A stretch of 28,834 nt of DNA, taken from a virus. The stretch lies in the IMG/VR virus record IMGVR_UViG_3300017781_000080, positions 1 to 28,834 of that record, one strand, 5' to 3'. This document shows positions 7,927 to 15,115 of this stretch, in pieces. The translations under genes and the position numbers were made by a program. Within the stretch, counting starts at the first letter, position 1, and each line of letters starts with the position of its first letter. The notes under the pieces are model-generated. The model saw nothing but the letters and a program-made list of their open reading frames with translations. It did not search any database and had not been told where the DNA came from.

Positions 7927-8907
7927 TTATATGGTGTTAGCCATGTTAGTTACTAGGTTATTAGTTCTTAACCATCTGATACCAACTGCTTCACTAATAA
8001 CAGCGTCTAAAAGAGCTCTGTTACCAATGTCACTTAGTGATCCAATAGTTGAAGTTCCTGTAGAACCTGCGCCGTTTAATTCATTAGCAAGTAAGAATTC
8101 AACTTGAGGTGTAATACCTGCATAGTAGAACCCGTTAAGGTCTGCTGGGGCATTTTCCGCTCTAAGTTTTGCAACTGCTTCTGCAAAGTCAACTAGGTTG
8201 ACGTTGTTAGCGGCTACATATGAACCTGTTAAAGAACCAACTGCTTTAATGAAGTTTTTTCTTAAATGACAGAATCCGTTTCTCACAGTTCCAGTCATAA
8301 TATACTGGTCATGTTTAACGTCTTCTTCCATTTTTAAGGAAATATCACGCTTGGACATGTATCCAAGTGCCTCTGGTGAGAATACAACGTTAACGTCTAG
8401 TGCACCTGTTGATCCACCGTTAATTGTTGCTTGGTTAATTAGGACAACTGTTGATCCTGAACCGTCTAATGTTGATCCATTAGTTGGTGCAGTTTCTGTG
8501 TTGTTAAGCATAACTTTAAAACCTGCTTCGTCAGTTGCTTGTGCTACTGAGTTAGATAGTCTTGTTGTTACTGCATTTCTAACAACGTCGAATTGTCCGT
8601 CTTCTAAGGCTTCCTCTGAAACCTGTGTTCCTGCTCCTCTTTTTACTGCTGTTGCTGATGCTACAGAAGTTGCAAAGGACTGGTCTGATGCGCCTACAAC
8701 GTTGGCGGATTCAGCGATTCCTGAAGCTCCTGTTGTCCATGCATCTGTTAATGGAAAGTTTACAGAATTACCTGATCCTTCCTCGATGTTTATTGAATTA
8801 CTGATTAAAGCCGGGTTTGGTAGCAAGACTGCGTCTGCATAAAAGTCTACTAAGTCTGCTGTTACGGCTGTAAATAAATCATTAATTCCACTACTTGATG
8901 TTGCCAT
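7927..8907 (-). CDS. Major capsid protein (putative HK97 fold)
   Basis: A 326-residue protein in the capsid position (portal, scaffold, this gene, connectors). The N-terminus NDLFTAVTADLVDFYADAVL followed by a beta segment (GNSVNFPLTDAW), the Ala/Val/Thr-rich middle (QATDEAGFKVMLNN) and the C-terminal AEAVAKLRAENAPADLNG segment are of the kind seen in HK97-fold coat proteins. SD AGGAG lies about 8 bases from the ATG. A hairpin precedes the gene (8941-8965). No adjacent protease is present, so maturation may not involve proteolysis. Confidence 0.8.
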   Translation of the reverse strand: MATSSSGINDLFTAVTADLVDFYADAVLLPNPALISNSINIEEGSGNSVNFPLTDAWTTGASGIAESANVVGASDQSFATSVASATAVKRGAGTQVSEEALEDGQFDVVRNAVTTRLSNSVAQATDEAGFKVMLNNTETAPTNGSTLDGSGSTVVLINQATINGGSTGALDVNVVFSPEALGYMSKRDISLKMEEDVKHDQYIMTGTVRNGFCHLRKNFIKAVGSLTGSYVAANNVNLVDFAEAVAKLRAENAPADLNGFYYAGITPQVEFLLANELNGAGSTGTSTIGSLSDIGNRALLDAVISEAVGIRWLRTNNLVTNMANTI

Positions 8908-8940
8908 TTCTGGTCTCCTTTATAATTTATTGTTTATCTC

Positions 8941-8965
8941 CAAAGACAACATTATGTTATCTTTG
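8941..8965 (-). other. Scaffold/capsid intergenic RNA hairpin
   Basis: CAAAGA-T-AACA / TGTT-G-TCTTTG around TAA on the minus strand: 11 pairs including one U-G that exists only in the minus RNA. It overlaps the scaffold stop codon and has no U-tract, so it looks like a stability/processing element upstream of the capsid gene rather than a terminator. Confidence 0.6.
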
Positions 8966-9784
8966 ACGTTTTGTCATATGATCCTCAACCATTTTATTGG
9001 TTACAGAATCTCTTGACAAGTTTATGTTTTGTCTACGCAATGCAACATAGGCTTCTCTGTATCTAGGTTCTGAATTCATCCTTGCTTCATCTAAACCCTT
9101 CTTACTGTTAGAAACTGGTGTGCTTTGTGCATCCACAGTAGCGATTCCTTTTTTGGAAAATTGTAAACCTAATTGTTTGCCCATCTTCTCGACAGCCGCA
9201 CTATAGTTAGGTAGACCTTCATCAGTTGTGATAAAATCTTCGCCATCTACGATGTGAAAACTTTGTCCTTCAACTTTGAACATGTTATCAGCATTCATTA
9301 ATTTGATTACTGAGTTTCTTTGTTCAGGCGTCCATGCTGTTGGCATAACGTCTTTTAATTTTCCTACGTGTGCATCTAGGACATATTGGCTTTTAACACC
9401 TTCTAGTTCTGCTTTAAGTTCGGCTACAGTTTGTTCTTTCTTTGCTACTGCACTTTTCAATGCACTAACATCTAAACTACTTTCACCTTCTGTAATATTC
9501 GCGGTCTGAAGTTCCTTCACAACCTGCTTTACACTACTTAAACTGTCAACACCTAGTTCATTAACTAAACGTTGCTCTACTTCCCTAGTTGCCGTTTTGG
9601 CAATAGCATCCTTTTCTGCTTTGGTAAACATACGTTGACCATCCACAAAATAGCGACCCTCACGTATTTCTACTTTGGATTCATTACTGTTAACAGAGAT
9701 ATTTTCTTCCGAATTTGCAGTCTCTGGAACTGTTTGACTCTCACCAGTGTCAACTACTGTATCTTGCTTTATGTCTTCTGACAT
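8957..9784 (-). CDS. Capsid scaffolding protein
   Basis: A 275-residue protein directly upstream of the capsid gene. The N-terminal about 50 residues are acidic and Ser/Thr-rich, and the middle is a Lys/Glu coiled coil (SALKSAVAKKEQTVAELKAE). The C-terminus is basic (VTNKMVEDHMTKRQR), the typical site where scaffolds bind coat protein. The size and composition match phage scaffolds; no Ser-protease motif is visible. SD AAGGAG precedes the ATG. Confidence 0.8.
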   Translation of the reverse strand: MSEDIKQDTVVDTGESQTVPETANSEENISVNSNESKVEIREGRYFVDGQRMFTKAEKDAIAKTATREVEQRLVNELGVDSLSSVKQVVKELQTANITEGESSLDVSALKSAVAKKEQTVAELKAELEGVKSQYVLDAHVGKLKDVMPTAWTPEQRNSVIKLMNADNMFKVEGQSFHIVDGEDFITTDEGLPNYSAAVEKMGKQLGLQFSKKGIATVDAQSTPVSNSKKGLDEARMNSEPRYREAYVALRRQNINLSRDSVTNKMVEDHMTKRQR

Positions 9785-9831
9785 CTTTTTCTCCTTCTAT
9801 TAATACGACGAAGTATCGTTAACCAGTCTAA

Positions 9832-11544
9832 TTATAAACTATTAGTAGTTGTTGACGTAGTCAATAACTGTTCGAGTCTATCACGCAGTCTGTCACGTAA
9901 ATCTTCTTTGACGCCTTGGCCCATTATGCTTTGACTTTCTTCATAGTCAACGCCTGGGTTACTGGCCTCTAATGTTAATTCGTATTCTTTGTGTGTTTTG
10001 AATGGCATGAATATTGTTTCTCCATTCTCGTTTTCATGGGTATGAAATCCTTCACCACCTAGTCTTTGTGCTTCAGCCTCTGCTTCTTGACTACTGTTAA
10101 AGTGTCTTGCAACAAACTGGGTAGTATTCTGATAGAATCTATCATATAGATCCATCATCATGTTTAATTCTTTTAGTTCGTGCTCCATAGCACGGTTGTT
10201 GTATTGTCTATTATAACTGATTTCTACTTCATTGCTTTGTCCAGTCCAGTCATGATAGATATCAAATGCACGTTTTTCTGCATTTTCCATTTGCACCGCT
10301 TTCTTTCTTATAAATGCTTGTAGTTTAGTATCTAGAGTTTCTATCATTGCGGCACTACTTGATGCTTTGATTAGTTCATCACTTCTAATCATACATGTTT
10401 CTAACATCTTTTGTATTTTGTTGTCTATTAGGTCTTTTAGTTCAGTTACTGGATCAGTGTTTGGTTGTCTAAACTCATAGGTAAAGTTTTGTTCACCTTG
10501 TAATCCACTGTTAACTCTTACTATACTACCTGCGGCGGCACCAATCTCGCCATTGTTAAGGTCGTCTGTTGCTTCGTCTACTACTAGTGTAGGATGAATG
10601 CTGTAATTAATTGAACTATATATTTCTGAATTCAAGTTGTATACTTCTTTTTGTATAATACTTGCATCTAATACTGGTGAACTACCAACTCCTGGATATG
10701 TAGGTATGCCTTGATAAATTGGAAATACAGGAATGTATCCTAATTCATTTGTTTGCACTACTCTATACACACCGTCTTCTTGTTCGAACAAACCTTCAAT
10801 ATCTGGTGGTAAGTAATCTTCATCATCACTCATAAACACAGTTTCAATTGTGTCTGGTGTAAAGTATCTATATACTGTTTGATTTTGTTCTTCTGCTACT
10901 TTAACTACTAACTTACGCAACACTTGGTCACCGTCTTGGTTATATCCAAATTCCCAATTGGTAACGTCTAGTGGATTGTGAACACTGAAACGAGGTATTT
11001 CAGATCCGCTAGGCTTAACAACACTTAACCAACTCACGCCAAATACACTTACTAGTGTGTCAACCATACTAAAGAACTCTGGTAAACTGTTTCCAGTTCC
11101 ATCACAGTTCTGTTGAAATGCTAACATTTCTGGTGTATCAGGTAATAATCTATGTGCTGGATTTTTAAATAGGATTGAATTATATTCATTAACAATCAGT
11201 TTTACATAGTTGTAGAAACTTACATTGTTTATTTTTTCAGCATAGTAACTGTTGTCATCACTTTCATTGCCAGCATAAGCCGATGCTGTGTCTGTGCCAC
11301 CGTAATGTTGTGTTACTTTTGATTTGTGCTTGCCAGTTGTGTTTCCGAACTCATCTACAGTATATGTGTTAATTACTTCAGAACCTGTTTGCTGGTCTTC
11401 TTGAAACATCTTGAGATATCTACCTTGTTTGTATTCTTCTGATCCGAGAAAACTACGATAAGAAAGGTCCCAGGTGTCGTGATATCTTGCATATAAGATG
11501 TGAATGTCAGCGATAAACTCGCCGTAGGTGAGAGGTTGGCTCAT
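9832..11544 (-). CDS. Portal protein
   Basis: At 570 residues it has typical portal size. It shows long mixed alpha/beta regions, an AFIRKKAVQMENAEKRAFDI helical stem-like segment near residue 420, and an acidic/Gln-rich region. It is the first gene of the structural operon, followed by scaffold and capsid. The portal forms the dodecameric channel at one capsid vertex through which terminase pumps DNA. GGGGA lies about 5 bases before the ATG, and the putative promoter motif TATTTATC is 37 bases upstream. Confidence 0.85.
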   Translation of the reverse strand: MSQPLTYGEFIADIHILYARYHDTWDLSYRSFLGSEEYKQGRYLKMFQEDQQTGSEVINTYTVDEFGNTTGKHKSKVTQHYGGTDTASAYAGNESDDNSYYAEKINNVSFYNYVKLIVNEYNSILFKNPAHRLLPDTPEMLAFQQNCDGTGNSLPEFFSMVDTLVSVFGVSWLSVVKPSGSEIPRFSVHNPLDVTNWEFGYNQDGDQVLRKLVVKVAEEQNQTVYRYFTPDTIETVFMSDDEDYLPPDIEGLFEQEDGVYRVVQTNELGYIPVFPIYQGIPTYPGVGSSPVLDASIIQKEVYNLNSEIYSSINYSIHPTLVVDEATDDLNNGEIGAAAGSIVRVNSGLQGEQNFTYEFRQPNTDPVTELKDLIDNKIQKMLETCMIRSDELIKASSSAAMIETLDTKLQAFIRKKAVQMENAEKRAFDIYHDWTGQSNEVEISYNRQYNNRAMEHELKELNMMMDLYDRFYQNTTQFVARHFNSSQEAEAEAQRLGGEGFHTHENENGETIFMPFKTHKEYELTLEASNPGVDYEESQSIMGQGVKEDLRDRLRDRLEQLLTTSTTTNSL

Positions 11545-11580
11545 ATATTCCCCATGGGTTTTTTATATTGTATACGATTG

Positions 11581-11588
11581 TATTTATC
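11581..11588 (-). promoter_or_regulatory. Boundary motif GATAAATA, copy 1 (upstream of portal)
   Basis: Minus-strand TGTA-GATAAATA-CAATCG, 37 bases before the portal ATG. It is one of five copies found, all at transcription-unit boundaries in the same orientation. Promoter function is inferred, not shown. Confidence 0.5.
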
Positions 11589-11681
11589 TACATTACCAGT
11601 AAATTAGTGTTTATATGGTGTATAGGTGTAAGTATTAGTGGCTTGTCCTAACAAACCTACTCTGATTATAGAGACTAAAAG

Positions 11682-11719
11682 ACTACAATGACTTATAAGG
11701 ACCATTGTAGTTTTTTTTT
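11682..11719 (+). terminator. Rho-independent terminator preceding the plus-strand island
   Basis: Perfect 9-bp stem ACTACAATG / CATTGTAGT with a 12-base loop, followed on the plus strand by nine T. Outer A/T pairs can extend it. On the minus strand it is followed by CTTTT, so it may act weakly both ways. It lies just before the -35 box at 11731 and would insulate that promoter from read-through. Confidence 0.8.
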
Positions 11720-11730
11720 GGCTAAAAAGG

Positions 11731-11758
11731 TTGACTTCTAGACTAATATGTGTATAAT
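11731..11758 (+). promoter_or_regulatory. Sigma70-type promoter P1
   Basis: TTGACT at 11731-11736, a 16-base spacer, and TATAAT at 11753-11758. The predicted start, about 7 bases downstream, falls at the A of the ATG at 11765. It is near-identical in layout to P2. Confidence 0.85.
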
Positions 11759-11764
11759 AACATT

Positions 11765-11998
11765 ATGAATATAGAAACTTTACTAGACGATTTAAAAAGT
11801 GCAAAACTTCAATTGGATAGTGCTATTGAAGATTTGGAACAATTTATTTACAATAAAGATAAACACCATTCTTATAATATGAATCAATTGCAACTTGTTT
11901 TTGCAAATACGGCTGATGTATCTGCAATAACAGAATTATCTTCTGAAGAACTAGAGACAATTGATGATAATATGCTCTTTGATAGATTAAAAGGTTGA
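11765..11998 (+). CDS. Small acidic plus-strand protein, apparently leaderless
   Basis: A 77-residue protein beginning MNIETLLDDLKSAKLQLDSA, Leu/Asp/Glu-rich and probably all-helical (IEDLEQFIYNKDK, TELSSEELETIDDNML). It is the only convincing coding gene on the plus strand. No Shine-Dalgarno is possible because the TATAAT of P1 lies 6 bases before the ATG, so the mRNA should be leaderless; an in-frame GTG at 11750 lies inside the promoter and is rejected. A strong promoter, small size and acidity suit an early regulator or host-takeover protein, but no family is recognised. Confidence 0.65.
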   Translation: MNIETLLDDLKSAKLQLDSAIEDLEQFIYNKDKHHSYNMNQLQLVFANTADVSAITELSSEELETIDDNMLFDRLKG

Positions 11999-12022
11999 CT
12001 TTGATATCAAAAGAAGTATAAT
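11995..12022 (+). promoter_or_regulatory. Sigma70-type promoter P2
   Basis: TTGACT at 11995-12000 (overlapping the stop codon of the 77-residue gene), a 16-base spacer, and TATAAT at 12017-12022. The sequence AAAGGTTGACTT is shared with P1. The predicted transcription start is near 12029. Confidence 0.85.
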
Positions 12023-12028
12023 TAACTA

Positions 12029-12233
12029 CTGTAGCAAGAACATTTAACATTTTTATTATTATATAAGGAAAGTGTAAATTTATGTAGTGTATTGCAGTTC
12101 TTTATAGTGAGGGTTCACTATGTGCTACACTAGAAGGGTTATTGGGTAACATATCCTCCCGGATATTAACTTAAATTATTTAATTAACTTGAATAGTTAC
12201 TGTGTTTATTAGGCTCAATAACCCTTTTATTTT
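12029..12233 (+). ncRNA. Structured small RNA, about 205 nt
   Basis: No open frame of note lies between P2 and the U-rich end. The 5' half holds a hairpin ATAGTGA/TCACTAT with a GGGT loop (12104-12121), enclosed by UGUAG/CUACA. The 3' half is a multibranch structure closed by TAGAAGGGTTATTG (12131-12144) with CAATAACCCTTTTA (12216-12229), containing GTAAC/GTTAC (12146-12150 with 12196-12200), ATATCC/GGATAT with loop TCCC (12151-12166) and TTAAA/TTTAA (12171-12183). TTTT follows. A CCTCC run in the second hairpin resembles the anti-Shine-Dalgarno sequence. No known RNA family was recognised. Confidence 0.6.
12131..12233 (+). terminator. Terminator closing the structured RNA
   Basis: A 14-pair stem (one G-U) between 12131-12144 and 12216-12229, followed by TTTT. 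It encloses about 70 bases of internal structure, which is unusually large for a simple terminator, so it may be both RNA scaffold and transcript end. Confidence 0.55.
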
Positions 12234-12302
12234 CCACATACTAAACTACCAACCATAACTTAATAATTGCTTAGACGGCGTCTGTGAGGTTCATTATTCA
12301 TG
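12234..12302. other. Gap between convergent terminators, with nested inverted repeats
   Basis: No gene seen. AATAAT (12262-12267) and ATTATT (12293-12298) flank AGAC-GGC-GTCT (12273-12283). This could be an operator or simply part of a terminator region; nothing further supports either. Confidence 0.35.
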
Positions 12303-12335
12303 AAAAAACCCTACTATGGCCACACAATAGGGTTT
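12303..12335 (-). terminator. Rho-independent terminator of the packaging operon
   Basis: On the minus strand AAACCCTA, a 14-base loop, TAGGGTTT, then six T in all. It lies 68 bases after the 55-residue gene. It separates the packaging block from the structural operon, implying a separate promoter for the portal operon. Confidence 0.85.
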
Positions 12336-12402
12336 AGTATGTTATTAGCCCACACAAACTCTGACAGAGCTACCCAAGATAAAACTTATAACACAACAAT
12401 AT

Positions 12403-12570
12403 TTATACTGTTATGGTTTCTATTTGTTCTTGTTGTTCTGGTGCTTCTGGTAATGTGAATTTGAATCCGTAACTTTGTGCAATACGTCTTTGTATTTCTT
12501 CATGAGGTATGTGCTTACCTCTGTATTTGCCATAACGGTATCTAGTTGTTGCTCTGTGTTTTGTTCTCAT
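12403..12570 (-). CDS. Small basic protein (55 residues)
   Basis: ATG at 12570 overlaps the preceding stop (ATGA), with SD GAGGA about 9 bases upstream. The N-terminus is very basic and aromatic (MRTKHRATTRYRYGKYRGKH); the C-terminus is Pro/Glu/Gln-rich (LPEAPEQQEQIETITV). A nucleic-acid-binding role is conceivable from the charge pattern only. It is the last gene before the terminator. Confidence 0.65.
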   Translation of the reverse strand: MRTKHRATTRYRYGKYRGKHIPHEEIQRRIAQSYGFKFTLPEAPEQQEQIETITV

Positions 12571-12746
12571 CTTAAGTATTCCTCGTGTTTGAATGCACCC
12601 ATTCTGCCTGCTTCATAACGTGCATATCCGTCTAGTTCTTTGGCAGTTTTCATTGTCCATGTTTTGTTAATTTTCTTTACTGTCATATCCTTTTGTGTTG
12701 TGCTTGTTCTAGGATACCAATAGAATGTGTATGTTTTTGTTATCAT
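12567..12746 (-). CDS. Small protein (59 residues)
   Basis: Starts MITKTYTFYWYPRTSTTQKD, with the ATG overlapping the preceding gene's TGA (ATGA at 12746) and its own stop overlapping the next ATG, giving a chain of coupled genes. An internal ATG at 12686 would give 39 residues (upstream AAAGGAT is a possible SD), so the start is not certain. The C-terminus (ELDGYARYEAGRMGAFKHEE) is helical and charged. Family unknown. Confidence 0.55.
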   Translation of the reverse strand: MITKTYTFYWYPRTSTTQKDMTVKKINKTWTMKTAKELDGYARYEAGRMGAFKHEEYLR

Positions 12747-12904
12747 GATTTGTCTATTTCTTCTTCATCAGATTGACTGGGCTTTGTGAGTGGTTTGGTC
12801 TTTTTCTTGCCAAATATCTTTTCCCAGTTATCTTCATATTGTTTATTGTTTGCTCCTTTGCGTGGTGCTGAGCCCTTTCCTCCATGCCATTGTTTATTGG
12901 TCAT
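12743..12904 (-). CDS. HGGKGS-type small phage protein
   Basis: A 53-residue protein from ATG 12904 (MTNKQWHGGKGSAPRKG) with a Y-x-x-N-W-x-x-I-F-G-K-K motif. This H-G-G-K-G-S ... NWexIFG arrangement is one I know from a family of small phage proteins of unknown function. SD AGGA about 8 bases upstream supports this start over an ATG at 12928. The C-terminus is acidic (DEEEIDKS). It overlaps its upstream neighbour by 11 bases and the next gene by 4. Confidence 0.65.
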   Translation of the reverse strand: MTNKQWHGGKGSAPRKGANNKQYEDNWEKIFGKKKTKPLTKPSQSDEEEIDKS

Positions 12905-13139
12905 CCTGTTCGTCCTGGTATACACCATTTACTTTAACGCGGAACTTTGGCTTAATCTTCTCATCTCTTTTGCCCCAGTTTATTTTATCGTATCCATCTT
13001 TGTATGCTTGGTCATTTACACCACTGTTAATCTCAGAATACTTCTCTCCTTCACTGTGGCTTTTTAGTGCCCTAAGTCTAGGATTTTTGTCTACTATTGC
13101 TTTTGCTTGTTTTTGAATGTCTTTATCAATCTTTTTCAT
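12894..13139 (-). CDS. Hypothetical 81-residue charged protein
   Basis: Starts at TAATG overlapping the large terminase stop, so it is coupled to it. Lys/Asp-rich throughout, starting MKKIDKDIQKQAKAIVDKNP and ending with a beta-like FRVKVNGVYQ segment. No family recognised. Position immediately after terminase suggests a packaging or head accessory, by context only. Confidence 0.5.
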   Translation of the reverse strand: MKKIDKDIQKQAKAIVDKNPRLRALKSHSEGEKYSEINSGVNDQAYKDGYDKINWGKRDEKIKPKFRVKVNGVYQDEQDDQ

Positions 13140-14404
13140 TATAGTCTCCTTCTACTGTGTGCATAGCCTTTATCTCGTTGACGTGTTATACCAAAGTTTT
13201 GATACACTAAGTATCCTAATGCATCAGCGGCGTGATCTAGCACATTGTCCTTGTCTGGTATTCTAGTTCCTTCCTTGTAACTCATTTTGATAAACATTTC
13301 TCTTATTTTTGCACATTTAGGATCTATCAATAAGTTGCGTTCACCTTTTGCATTACATAACAAACTGTTAACTGCATTTATTCTGTCTATTACTGGAGGA
13401 TTGGTTTTGCCCACTACTAACTTGAATCCATTGTTAGCAAGTATAATGTGGTCACTCTGATTACTGTTAGTTGACTTGTGACTGCCACTTGCATCTGGAT
13501 AACACACATAGTTTCTATTTGGGTAACGTGTTTTTATTTCATTAATCATTTCATATGTGTTGCTTTGATATATCTCTATAAAGTCTATCACATGTAGTTT
13601 ATTACCGTTCATATAACCTATCACAGCACTCATAGGACTGTTGTTAAAGTCCATGCCTATGTGTATGGTGCGGAGTTGTTCTACTGGGAACTCATTGGGC
13701 TGTATATTATCCTCGCTAAAGGATGTATAAATAATTCCAGAATAATCTTGGAATTCTGCTAAGAACTCTTGGGCAAATTCGCGAGAATCTAAATCTCTTT
13801 TGGCACTTTCTATTTCTTCTTCTGTAATCCAACCGCCATCTATTGTTCTATATGTGTGCGTATTCCATTCTTGTTCAGCGCCGGCTTTAACATACAAGTC
13901 ATAGAACCAGTTGCCTTTCCCCTTGGGGGTCCCTATAAACAATGCCCCACCTTTTGTATCTGCTAACATAGGTCTACATATAGTGCTCCATACTTCAGGG
14001 TGTAAGTCAGCACACTCATCCATAACAATATAGTCGAAGCGTGATCCACGTAAGCTCTGAGGAGAGTCTGCAGATCGAATGAATATTTTGCTATCATTCT
14101 TCAATGTAATAGTTAAGTCTGATTTGTTTACGTTTTTAATCCAGTTTTTAGAATACAGTCTATCTAGAAGTTCATCCCAAATCACCGTTTTTGCTTGTCG
14201 ATATGTGCTGTATAATGCCAACACTCTTTGCTTTGGCTTTACACTATGTTTGGCTATTTCATTAATGGCTAACATTGACTTTCCAAAACGCCTGCCAGCC
14301 ACCACTATGATAAATCGGGTGGAATCATTAGATATAATTTGCTGTGGTTTTGAAAGTTTCAAACATGTCTCCATGTCTTGCGTATAATGATATCTCTGAT
14401 ACAT
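13139..14404 (-). CDS. terL: Terminase large subunit
   Basis: A 421-residue packaging motor. The ATPase domain has Walker A at residues 36-43 (AGRRFGKS), Walker B at 124-130 (DYIVMDE) with catalytic Glu130, and the coupling motif near FIGTPKG (residues 157-162). The C-terminal RNase H-like nuclease has candidate metal ligands Asp252 (GMDFNN), Asp304 (YPDASG) and the D-H-A-A-D-A motif at 390-395. It cuts the concatemer and drives DNA into the prohead through the portal. An ATG at 14374 (residue 11) is a possible alternative start; neither has a clear SD. The 5' end overlaps an HNH gene. Confidence 0.95.
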   Translation of the reverse strand: MYQRYHYTQDMETCLKLSKPQQIISNDSTRFIIVVAGRRFGKSMLAINEIAKHSVKPKQRVLALYSTYRQAKTVIWDELLDRLYSKNWIKNVNKSDLTITLKNDSKIFIRSADSPQSLRGSRFDYIVMDECADLHPEVWSTICRPMLADTKGGALFIGTPKGKGNWFYDLYVKAGAEQEWNTHTYRTIDGGWITEEEIESAKRDLDSREFAQEFLAEFQDYSGIIYTSFSEDNIQPNEFPVEQLRTIHIGMDFNNSPMSAVIGYMNGNKLHVIDFIEIYQSNTYEMINEIKTRYPNRNYVCYPDASGSHKSTNSNQSDHIILANNGFKLVVGKTNPPVIDRINAVNSLLCNAKGERNLLIDPKCAKIREMFIKMSYKEGTRIPDKDNVLDHAADALGYLVYQNFGITRQRDKGYAHSRRRL

Positions 14405-14862
14405 CCAGGTGTAACAGCATAGTCTTTTGCAATGCCACCTAATCCATCTGCATCACTTCTTCTCACATAACGTGCTCTTATATCAATGATGTCTGCTTCT
14501 TTGAGTTTACTCATTTTGTGTTTTGAGCCCACAGTCATTGTGCCTGCATCACGTATCCTATCCCATACTTCTTGTTGACTGTTTAACTTCATATGATTAG
14601 GATTGCAACACATTTTATTACCGCATGATGTGGTTATTCTCAATTTACCTTCTATAGGATTAGCATATAGTCCTTGACTGTGTATCCAAACAAAACGTGT
14701 GCATCTATGTAGTGTTCCCCCGGCGGCAAACAAACCGTAGCCATGTCTTGTAGGTGATAGTTTCCAATCCCAACATTCATCATCACCTTTACGGTCAACA
14801 TGACACCAGAATCTATCTATATCCTTTTGTGTTATTGGTTTTATTTTTCTTTTATACGGCAT
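14359..14862 (-). CDS. HNH endonuclease with C-terminal HTH
   Basis: 167 residues from ATG 14862 (MPYKRKIKPITQKDIDRFWC); the ATG at 14889 would overlap the preceding gene. An ECWDWKLSPTRHGYGLF core and a C-G-N-K-M-C-C-N-P-N-H-M-K-L metal-binding block are typical HNH elements. The C-terminal 50 residues (from KLKEADI to TWRHV) look like a helix-turn-helix and match in pattern the C-terminus of the second HNH gene. Such proteins next to terminase can be packaging nicking factors (HK97 gp74 is the known example) or homing endonucleases. Confidence 0.8.
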   Translation of the reverse strand: MPYKRKIKPITQKDIDRFWCHVDRKGDDECWDWKLSPTRHGYGLFAAGGTLHRCTRFVWIHSQGLYANPIEGKLRITTSCGNKMCCNPNHMKLNSQQEVWDRIRDAGTMTVGSKHKMSKLKEADIIDIRARYVRRSDADGLGGIAKDYAVTPGCIRDIIIRKTWRHV

Positions 14863-14869
14863 GCTTATC

Positions 14870-15115
14870 TCATTTGTCCCACGGATCATTATCCCAAGGA
14901 TGCGGTTTCATTCCTCCGCCTGGTGGTATAATAACATCATCATCGTCCCAAGTGTATGTAGGCTTTTTAATCTTTTCGAACATCTTTCTCACAGCATACG
15001 TTTCTGGATCTAATGCTTCTTCCAAATACTCATCTATAGCCTGTTTTACTGCTTCATAGTCTTTGGGGTCATTACTTTTAAATCCAGTCATCTTCATCTC
15101 GGTAAGTGTCGCCAT
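14870..15115 (-). CDS. Hypothetical 81-residue acidic protein
   Basis: Acidic protein (WDDDDVIIPPGGG motif and PWDNDPWDK end). It overlaps the upstream HNH gene by 22 bases if the ATG at 15115 is used; ATGs at 15097 (overlapping the HNH stop as ATGA) and 15091 are alternatives, and none has a strong SD. Placed between two HNH genes in the packaging cluster. Function unknown. Confidence 0.5.
   Translation of the reverse strand: MATLTEMKMTGFKSNDPKDYEAVKQAIDEYLEEALDPETYAVRKMFEKIKKPTYTWDDDDVIIPPGGGMKPHPWDNDPWDK

Noticed and set aside
9801-9820. TAATACGACGA, resembling the start of the T7 promoter, on the plus strand
   Set aside because: It matches only the first 9-10 bases, points against the genes, has no second copy, and lies in a short gap between portal and scaffold.
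11844-12050. Minus-strand frame opposite the plus-strand 77-residue gene
   Set aside because: It overlaps P2 and the well-supported plus gene, has no SD and an antisense-like composition.
12065-12087. AAGGAA followed by ATG-TAG inside the structured RNA
   Set aside because: A start-stop pair can arise by chance in AT-rich DNA and codes nothing; no partner gene downstream would use it as a leader.
12262-12298. Nested inverted repeats as an attachment site
   Set aside because: No integrase was found and no second copy of the sequence was seen; kept only as an unexplained palindrome.
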